From Acidobacteriota bacterium (lineage in GTDB: Bacteria; Acidobacteriota; Holophagae; Thermotomaculales; Thermotomaculaceae): 8,270 nt of DNA. The stretch is from contig QMQE01000114.1 in NCBI GenBank assembly GCA_003650445.1, forward strand, positions 1 to 8,270, read 5' to 3'. A program made the translations under genes and the position numbers. This document shows, one piece after another, positions 1 to 4,786 of this stretch. The notes beneath the pieces were generated by a model. That model ran no database searches. It was not told where the DNA came from and worked only from the letters and a program-made list of their open reading frames with translations. Position 1 is the stretch's first letter. The number at the start of each line of letters is the position of its first letter.

Positions 1-13
1 CTCAACCTCAGCC

Positions 14-628
14 TTATCCCAACTTATCCGGCCTCCCCCGAAGGGAAATCCTGTCCAGATAACGATTTTTTGTCTCATCTGGCAATTGATATTCAAGAAT
101 GGTTTCTTTTGTGGGTTGGGAAGAAAAATAGAGGAGGCAGCGGATTCCTTTTTCGGACAATTGTTCTTTGAAGGCGCTGTCCACTCGGACGGCCCGGGTG
201 ATGGCGGTAGGAATTCCAGGCTCTCCCGAATGCCAGTCCTGCAACAGGGTTTCCTCAACTTTAACATTCAAAAGTTCGAGGCGACGGGTCACCATTTTGA
301 GGAAAGCACATTTTCGCGCCACTTTTTCAATAAGAACAAAGGAGGTTTTCGGCAGCATCACCGCCAGGGGGATAGCGGGGAAACCGGTACCGGAACCAAT
401 GTCTGCCACGTAATTCTCATTTTGAATCCCTGCGGTCAGAGGAATCAGTGAATCCAGCAGGTGCCGGCTGAATAAAATGTTTCGGTTGTCATCGGCTGTC
501 AGGCTGATTTTCCGGTTCCAGTTCAGGAGAAGGTCGGGAAATTGATCCAGTTTTGCTTCCTGCCGAGGTTCCGGAAAGGGAATTTTGTTTTTTTCAAACC
601 AGAGACGGAAATCTCGCAGTTTTTTCAT
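14..628 (-). CDS. rsmG: 16S rRNA (guanine527-N7)-methyltransferase RsmG (GidB)
   Basis: The product is predicted to use S-adenosylmethionine to methylate N7 of G527 in the 530 loop of 16S rRNA, in the cytoplasm. It has 204 residues, close to the usual length of about 205-240. Visible family signatures are WNRKISLTA (residues 37-45; the family pattern is WN-x3-NLTA), RHLLDSL (55-61), the SAM-binding glycine loop DIGSGTGFPAIPLA (76-89), the acidic residue E101 followed by K102 and K106 after strand 2, and TRAV (144-147). The carboxy-terminal third is less conserved by eye but ends at a normal TAA stop. The ATG start overlaps the ddl stop as ATGA, and the ribosome-binding site is weak (AGAGAAG), so translational coupling to ddl is likely. 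It is the last gene of the operon visible here. In many bacteria rsmG sits beside mnmG or parAB. The 13 bases downstream are too few to show the next gene. Confidence 0.92.
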   Translation of the reverse strand: MKKLRDFRLWFEKNKIPFPEPRQEAKLDQFPDLLLNWNRKISLTADDNRNILFSRHLLDSLIPLTAGIQNENYVADIGSGTGFPAIPLAVMLPKTSFVLIEKVARKCAFLKMVTRRLELLNVKVEETLLQDWHSGEPGIPTAITRAVRVDSAFKEQLSEKGIRCLLYFSSQPTKETILEYQLPDETKNRYLDRISLRGRPDKLG

Positions 629-1629
629 CGGCTTCTCTGAAATGCCAGTTCCAGCAAACGGCTGACCAGTTCAGAAAAACTCATACCTGTTGTCATCATT
701 AGTTTGGGATACATGGAAATTGCTGTAAATCCAGGCATGGTATTGATTTCGTTGAGGACGAGACGGCCGGTTTTCCGGTTGAAGAGGAAGTCCACCCGGG
801 CAAGGCCGAAGCAGTTGGTCACGGTAAATGCAGCCACTGCCAGTTCACGGATTCTTGAGACGATTTCCGCACTCAGGTCTTCAGCCGGGATCTGAAAACG
901 GGTCTGATTATTGACATATTTGTCATCGTAGCTGTAGAAAGTGTCTCCGGCAATGAGCTTTCCCGGCCCCGCTACTATCAGTTCACCGGGTTTTCCCATC
1001 ACCGCCACTTCCAGTTCTTCTGTGATATCAATACCCTCTTCTACAATGACTGCGTCATCATACTGAAATGCCGTTTCCACAGCATTTTTCAATTCATTTA
1101 ACGTCTCCACCCGGGAAATACCAATACTGGAACCGCCCCGGCATGGTTTCACAAAGACTGGCAAAGGGAGCGTTTCCCCAATTTCAGCCAAGGCCTTGTC
1201 CCCTTCATTTTCAAGGAAATATCTATATTGCGGTTGTGCAATGCCTTTTGCGGAGAAAACATCCCGAAACAGCCCTTTATGCATGTTCAACGCGGAGGAT
1301 TCAACGCCACAGCCCACGTATGGGATACCCATTGTTTCAAGAAGGCCTTGAATCGTGCCGTCTTCCCCGAACGGGCCGTGCAACACCGGGAAAATCACAT
1401 CCATTTTTCTAAGTTCATCAAAGGCCACTTTAGAAATATCCAACATTTTGCCACTTTTCAGAAATTCAAATCCCCCGCTACCTGAAAAAAGACGGCCTTT
1501 CCTGTCTATTGGGAAAAGTGCAGGCGTAAAGGCATTTCGATCCAGATTGGTAACAATGGTTTCAGCCGAAATGATGGATATTTCGTGCTCCGGGCTTTTT
1601 CCGCCGAAAACAATGCCCACAGATTTCAT
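625..1629 (-). CDS. ddl: D-alanine-D-alanine ligase
   Basis: This ATP-grasp enzyme joins two D-alanines to make the dipeptide that ends the peptidoglycan stem peptide, in the cytoplasm. The 334-residue length fits the family. The amino-terminal domain carries VFGGKSPEHEIS (7-18), whose E16 corresponds to the glutamate that binds the first D-Ala, and HGPFGEDGTIQG (84-95). The central ATP-grasp domain has FVKPCRGGSSIG (159-170) and VEEGI (196-200). The omega-loop motif FYSYDDKY (231-238) is the tyrosine-bearing form typical of D-Ala-D-Ala ligases rather than VanA-type D-Ala-D-Lac ligases. The metal and phosphate site is D280 together with NEINTMPGF (293-301). The gene overlaps its neighbours by ATGA at both ends. 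The start ATG has only a modest upstream purine stretch. ddl often lies in the mur/fts cell-wall cluster, so placement behind nucleoside salvage genes is unusual. Confidence 0.96.
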   Translation of the reverse strand: MKSVGIVFGGKSPEHEISIISAETIVTNLDRNAFTPALFPIDRKGRLFSGSGGFEFLKSGKMLDISKVAFDELRKMDVIFPVLHGPFGEDGTIQGLLETMGIPYVGCGVESSALNMHKGLFRDVFSAKGIAQPQYRYFLENEGDKALAEIGETLPLPVFVKPCRGGSSIGISRVETLNELKNAVETAFQYDDAVIVEEGIDITEELEVAVMGKPGELIVAGPGKLIAGDTFYSYDDKYVNNQTRFQIPAEDLSAEIVSRIRELAVAAFTVTNCFGLARVDFLFNRKTGRLVLNEINTMPGFTAISMYPKLMMTTGMSFSELVSRLLELAFQRSR

Positions 1630-2162
1630 ACAACATCCATTTCCCTGTTCCGATCCCGAATGATCAGCATGATGGTAACGCTGCCGATGGCAAATTCGTC
1701 TTTGTCGTTGAGTTTCACTTCGTTGATTCGAATACCGTCCATGAAGGTGCCGTTCGTACTATTCAGATCCTTCAGGTAAACGCCATTGGCCTTTACAGTC
1801 AATTCGGCATGTTTTCTCGAACATTCGGGGTCGTCCAGCACAACGTCACATTCCGAACGGCCGATGATAACCGGGGAATGACGAATTTCATACACCTGCC
1901 CTGCCAGTTCCCCAGACAAAAAAGCCATGGAAATTCGTTTCTGCCTGAGAAGCTCACGGGCCACTTTCTCCATCACATTTCCAACAGTTTCTGTGCTGTG
2001 GACAGCAGTAGTGGACTCTGCTTTTTTCCTGTTCAGCTCAGGGTTCTTGATTTCAAAAACAGTCCCGCAATGGGGACATTTTATTTTTTTCTTTTCTTCC
2101 CCCTGGAAGCGCTCTTTTCCATATTTATATTTTTTCTTGCAGCTTGGGCATTGAATGATCAT
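1626..2162 (-). CDS. Zinc-ribbon plus FHA-domain protein
   Basis: A 178-residue soluble protein with two recognisable parts. Residues 1-40 form a small zinc ribbon of the MJ0042/double-CXXC type, with C5-x2-C8 and C29-x2-C32 spaced by a lysine-rich loop. Residues about 41-85 are a polar linker. Residues about 86-170 are a forkhead-associated domain with GRSECDVVLDD (101-111), SRKH (115-118) and LNSTNGTF (133-140). These include the conserved G101, R102, S115, H118 and N137 used to bind phosphothreonine peptides. The FHA family reads Ser/Thr kinase signalling, and no kinase gene lies in this window. Zinc-ribbon/FHA proteins of this form are familiar as uncharacterised ORFs, and I do not know a specific function. 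Start and stop overlap cdd and ddl by ATGA. The ribosome-binding site is poor, consistent with coupled translation. It could be a regulator, or an adaptor recruiting a phosphorylated partner. Confidence 0.9.
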   Translation of the reverse strand: MIIQCPSCKKKYKYGKERFQGEEKKKIKCPHCGTVFEIKNPELNRKKAESTTAVHSTETVGNVMEKVARELLRQKRISMAFLSGELAGQVYEIRHSPVIIGRSECDVVLDDPECSRKHAELTVKANGVYLKDLNSTNGTFMDGIRINEVKLNDKDEFAIGSVTIMLIIRDRNREMDVV

Positions 2163-2557
2163 TTTGCGTCATCCAGGTCTTCAGGCCCAAAGGGCATAGG
2201 CACCAGTTCTCTGATTCCGACCCGCTTTTCTTCGCCATCACGATTTATCATGACAATTGGCAGATTCGGATCAAATTCCATCAACACTTGCCTGCAGGCA
2301 CCACAGGGAGCTGTAAACGCCTCCGTTTCTGTGTAGAGAAAGAGTTCGGCCGGTTTTTCCAGGCCGTTTGCAACAAAAGAAAAAACAGCATTCCGCTCGG
2401 CACAGGAGGTGAGGCCATAGGAGGCATTCTCCACGTTCACCCCATTGGCTACCTTGCCATTTCTGTCCCTAATTATTACCGCCACTTTGAAATCGGAATA
2501 AGGCGCGTAAGCCCGGGCAATCAATTTTTTCAATTCCAAAAGGGGTACATTGCTCAT
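2159..2557 (-). CDS. cdd: Cytidine deaminase
   Basis: A zinc hydrolase that converts cytidine and deoxycytidine to uridine and deoxyuridine in pyrimidine salvage. The 132-residue length matches the small homotetrameric class (about 130-136 residues) rather than the long dimeric E. coli type. Substrate residues N42 and E44 lie in NVENASYG (41-48). The zinc and catalytic motif is CAE (C52, E54) with PCGACRQ (84-90), giving cysteine ligands C85 and C88. The carboxy-terminal PFGPEDL (122-128) is a family hallmark. One deviation is that the usual V-G-A-A after the FxV motif reads V-A-V-I (25-28) here. A GGAGAGAG ribosome-binding site lies upstream of the ATG, which overlaps the phosphorylase stop as ATGA. 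With the transporter and phosphorylase upstream it forms a nucleoside salvage unit. No uridine phosphorylase, phosphopentomutase or deoC is visible in the window. Confidence 0.96.
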   Translation of the reverse strand: MSNVPLLELKKLIARAYAPYSDFKVAVIIRDRNGKVANGVNVENASYGLTSCAERNAVFSFVANGLEKPAELFLYTETEAFTAPCGACRQVLMEFDPNLPIVMINRDGEEKRVGIRELVPMPFGPEDLDDAK

Positions 2558-3369
2558 ATAGACACTCTCTCCAGAAACATTGAAATTATCTTAACAAAAT
2601 CATACTTGACTTTCTCCCCGGTTTCAAGGACTTCCGCATGGGACAATGGCTGGTCTGTCACGCCGGCAGCAAGGTTGGTGACGCAGGAGACTCCGCAGAC
2701 TTTCAATCCGGCATGACGCGCTACAATCACCTCAGGAACAGTTGACATGCCGATGGCATCCGCTCCCATCGTGCGCAACATTTTGATCTCAGCAGGCGTT
2801 TCGTAGGATGGGCCCGTCAACGCGGCATAGACCCCTTCTCTCATTTCCACGCCCAGAGCTTTCCCACATTCCAAAAGTAAACGGGAAAACTCAGGATTAT
2901 AGGCATGTGTCATGTCAGGGAAACGGGGCCCCAGCTCGTCCCGGTTTTTTCCGATCAACGGGTTGGTACCCATGAGATTCAGGTGGTCCCGAATTACCAT
3001 GAGGTCACCTGGATTAAATTCTTTATTTATACCGCCGGCAGCGTTGGTTACGAGATAGAGTTTTGCCCCGAGGGCGGCTGCCAGGCGAGGGAATAGTGTC
3101 ACCACGTCCATCGGGTAGCCTTCATAGTAATGAAACCGGCCCTGAAACATCATTACCGTTTTTCCATTAAACTCAGCAAATACGATTTTGCCACCGTGGC
3201 CCGCAACAGTTGGCCGGGGAAAACCGGAAATTTCACTGTAAGAAACGGACTGGCCACCATCACAATCTGCCAATGAACCCAGTCCGGAACCCAGAACCAC
3301 CGCAATATCGGGCGATGTAAAACACGCTTTTGCTTTTAGTTTTTCAAGAATGGGCTTTTCATCAATCAT
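2554..3369 (-). CDS. punA: Purine nucleoside phosphorylase (trimeric, 6-oxopurine type)
   Basis: Catalyses phosphorolysis of inosine, guanosine and their deoxy forms to free base and (deoxy)ribose-1-phosphate. The 271-residue length fits the low-molecular-mass trimeric family (human PNP, bacterial PunA). Motifs in order are the phosphate loop VLGSGLGS (25-32), AGHGGK (56-61), QGRFHYYEGY (76-85; R78 and H80 at the phosphate site), TNAAGG (108-113), GDLMVIRDH (121-129), GPSYET (186-191), GMST (207-210) and VTNLAAG (230-236). E190 and N232 match the Glu/Asn pair that selects 6-oxopurines, which argues against methylthioadenosine phosphorylase. The start is set by a strong GAGGAGG site 4 bases upstream. 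It follows the transporter gene after 28 bases with no visible terminator or promoter, so it is probably co-transcribed. The symbol punA is assigned by family; pupG or deoD-like naming is also used. Confidence 0.95.
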   Translation of the reverse strand: MIDEKPILEKLKAKACFTSPDIAVVLGSGLGSLADCDGGQSVSYSEISGFPRPTVAGHGGKIVFAEFNGKTVMMFQGRFHYYEGYPMDVVTLFPRLAAALGAKLYLVTNAAGGINKEFNPGDLMVIRDHLNLMGTNPLIGKNRDELGPRFPDMTHAYNPEFSRLLLECGKALGVEMREGVYAALTGPSYETPAEIKMLRTMGADAIGMSTVPEVIVARHAGLKVCGVSCVTNLAAGVTDQPLSHAEVLETGEKVKYDFVKIISMFLERVSI

Positions 3370-3373
3370 TTTT

Positions 3374-3380
3374 CCTCCTC
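3374..3380 (-). promoter_or_regulatory. Strong ribosome-binding site of the purine nucleoside phosphorylase gene
   Basis: GAGGAGG on the minus strand lies 4 bases before the phosphorylase ATG at 3369, within the 28-base gap after the transporter stop. It is the strongest such site among the operon's internal genes. It fits the fact that this junction, unlike the four that follow, has no stop/start overlap to couple translation. Confidence 0.8.
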
Positions 3381-3397
3381 AATCTCTTCAACATCCG

Positions 3398-4606
3398 CTA
3401 AATCAGCAAGCCGGCAACACAGGCCGTCATCCAGGATGCCAATGCCCCTCCGATCATGGCTTTTAACCCGAGTTTTGCCAGGTCTTTTTTCCTGTTGGGT
3501 GCAATTGCCCCGATTCCCCCCACCTGAATCGCAATGGAGGAAAAGTTGGCAAAGCCACAAAGTGCATAGGTAGCCAGTACAATGGAACGATGGGATAGCA
3601 CACCGGCACTGGTCATTTTGGCCAGCTCGGTATAAGCTACAAATTCATTGACAGAAATTTTGGTCCCCAGCAGATAGCCGAAGGAAACACAATCCTTCAG
3701 CGGAACACCCATGACCACAGCAAAGGGGTAAAAAAGTGTCCCCAACACCGTTTTCAGGTCCGTATGAAAAATGCCGAGAAAGGCATCAAACATATGTATC
3801 AGGGCAATAAAAGCGATGAGCATGGCGGCAACATTCAACGCCAGTTTCAACCCCGTAGTGGCCCCTTCCGCTGCAGCATCAATTATATTGGTAGTGGTTA
3901 CCTTGATTTCCGCCTTATGTTCATCCAGGGTTAAGGGTTTTCCCATCTCCGGATAGATGATTTTCGCAATAAGGACAGCAGCGGGTGCCGACATGATGCT
4001 GGCAGCCACCAGATGCCCCGCGTTCAGCCCGAGGCCGACGTAAGCCACCAGTACGGAGCCGGCAATGGTGGCCATTCCTCCGGTCATCAGGGTCATCAGT
4101 TCTGACATAGTCATATTCGCCACATACGGCTCAATGACAAGGGGTGCCTCCGTCTGCCCCACAAATGTATTGGCTGCAACTGCCATGGATTCAGCCCCGG
4201 ATATTCTCATTGTTTTCTGCATGACAAAGGCCATGCCCTTGATGATTTTCTGCATGATGTGGAGATGGTAAAGAACCGCCATCAGGGAAGAGAAAAAAAT
4301 AATAGTGGGCAGTACCTGAAAAGCAAAGATGAAGCCCGGCCTCAGGCTACTTTCCGGACTGGCCAGTTTGCCGAAAACGAACTCCGAACCGGCCTGGGAA
4401 AATGCCAGCAGTTTTGCAGCATAAATCTCCACTCCATGGAATGCTGACCGGCCCGGCCCGGTTTTTAAAATAAGTACCGCAAACAAAAACTGAAGAAGCA
4501 CCCCCCCGATTATGACTCGAAATGGGATTTTCTTACGATTTTCTGACACCGCAAAAGCAACCAACATCATGAAAACAAGTCCAACCAGTGACACCAAGCG
4601 ATACAT
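3398..4606 (-). CDS. nupC: Concentrative nucleoside transporter, CNT/NupC family
   Basis: An inner-membrane cation-coupled symporter that imports nucleosides. At 402 residues it is the usual size of bacterial CNT proteins. Hydrophobic segments run through the whole protein, starting with residues 5-20 and 31-47. The nucleoside and cation site motifs are clear: FVGQTEAPL (148-156), GTKISVNEFVAY (314-325), which holds the conserved NEF, and CGFANFSSIAIQ (350-361). In the structurally solved Vibrio cholerae CNT these segments bind the ribose, base and sodium. I infer Na+ coupling from this similarity, but H+ coupling as in E. coli NupC cannot be excluded. The ATG at 4606 has an AGAAGGGG ribosome-binding site 5 bases upstream. 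This is the first gene of the operon and lies just downstream of a predicted promoter with a consensus -10 box. A run of seven G (4501-4507 on the plus strand as C) lies in codons about 34-36. The symbol is a family name. Confidence 0.94.
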   Translation of the reverse strand: MYRLVSLVGLVFMMLVAFAVSENRKKIPFRVIIGGVLLQFLFAVLILKTGPGRSAFHGVEIYAAKLLAFSQAGSEFVFGKLASPESSLRPGFIFAFQVLPTIIFFSSLMAVLYHLHIMQKIIKGMAFVMQKTMRISGAESMAVAANTFVGQTEAPLVIEPYVANMTMSELMTLMTGGMATIAGSVLVAYVGLGLNAGHLVAASIMSAPAAVLIAKIIYPEMGKPLTLDEHKAEIKVTTTNIIDAAAEGATTGLKLALNVAAMLIAFIALIHMFDAFLGIFHTDLKTVLGTLFYPFAVVMGVPLKDCVSFGYLLGTKISVNEFVAYTELAKMTSAGVLSHRSIVLATYALCGFANFSSIAIQVGGIGAIAPNRKKDLAKLGLKAMIGGALASWMTACVAGLLI

Positions 4607-4672
4607 ATCTGCCCCTTCTCATCTTCTTCAATTATCTGTTCCACAAAGAGATGAACAACCACCGTAAACGAA

Positions 4673-4701
4673 ATTATAAACAATTCCACTTTTTATTGCA
4701 A
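4673..4701 (-). promoter_or_regulatory. Predicted sigma70-type promoter of the nucleoside salvage operon
   Basis: On the minus strand TTGCAA (4701-4696) is followed by a 17-base spacer and a perfect TATAAT (4678-4673). The -35 matches TTGACA in 4 of 6 positions. Transcription should start near 4666, giving a leader of about 60 bases before the transporter ATG. The bases after the -10 box are TTCGTT, a discriminator low in G+C. The -35 hexamer is the same base pairs used by the rpsA promoter on the other strand. I saw no riboswitch-like structure in the leader. Confidence 0.78.
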
Positions 4702-4703
4702 TA
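4694..4703. promoter_or_regulatory. 10-bp palindrome TATTGCAATA at the centre of two divergent promoters
   Basis: TATTGCAATA is a perfect inverted repeat. Its inner six bases serve as the -35 box of both flanking promoters, and both -10 boxes lie exactly 17 bases from it. The palindrome may exist only because both promoters share it. Alternatively it could be a half-turn operator for a dimeric regulator. Only the symmetry is seen; any protein binding is inference. Confidence 0.6.
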
Positions 4704-4724
4704 GCGTGATGCCATTGCTATAAT
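4696..4724 (+). promoter_or_regulatory. Predicted sigma70-type promoter of rpsA with extended -10
   Basis: TTGCAA (4696-4701), a 17-base spacer, then a perfect TATAAT (4719-4724) preceded by TGC, an extended -10 element (TGn at 4716-4718). Transcription should begin near 4731, leaving about 56 bases of leader before the rpsA ATG at 4787. The discriminator is GACCTG, richer in G+C than that of the opposing promoter. The extended -10 and consensus hexamer suggest a strong promoter, as expected for a ribosomal protein gene. Confidence 0.82.
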
Positions 4725-4770
4725 GACCTGTCATTTTACCCGCTGGACGTGTGAACTGGCAAGGATTATC

Positions 4771-4780
4771 AGGTAGGGGG
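4771..4780 (+). promoter_or_regulatory. rpsA ribosome-binding site deciding the start
   Basis: AGGTAGGGGG ends 6 bases before the ATG at 4787. The upstream in-frame GTG at 4751 would add 12 residues, but it has no purine-rich site before it and would place this site inside the coding region. The start at 4787 is therefore preferred. Confidence 0.75.
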
Positions 4781-4786
4781 TTTGTT

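Noticed and set aside
4501..4507. Run of seven C (G on the coding strand) in the transporter gene as a phase-variation tract
   Set aside because: The tract is short, encodes Gly-Gly-Val in a normal membrane segment, and the frame is intact. Nothing suggests switching.
4701..4721. Imperfect inverted repeat ATAGC...GCTAT in the rpsA promoter spacer as an operator
   Set aside because: Only 5 bases per arm, one arm running into the -10 box. Chance is sufficient.
4751..4786. GTG at 4751 as the rpsA start
   Set aside because: It would add 12 residues unlike the S1 family, has no ribosome-binding site, and puts the good site at 4771-4780 inside the gene.
4731..4786. Structured S1-autoregulatory leader or riboswitch upstream of rpsA
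   Set aside because: The leader is only about 56 bases, and I found no convincing stem wholly within the transcribed part.
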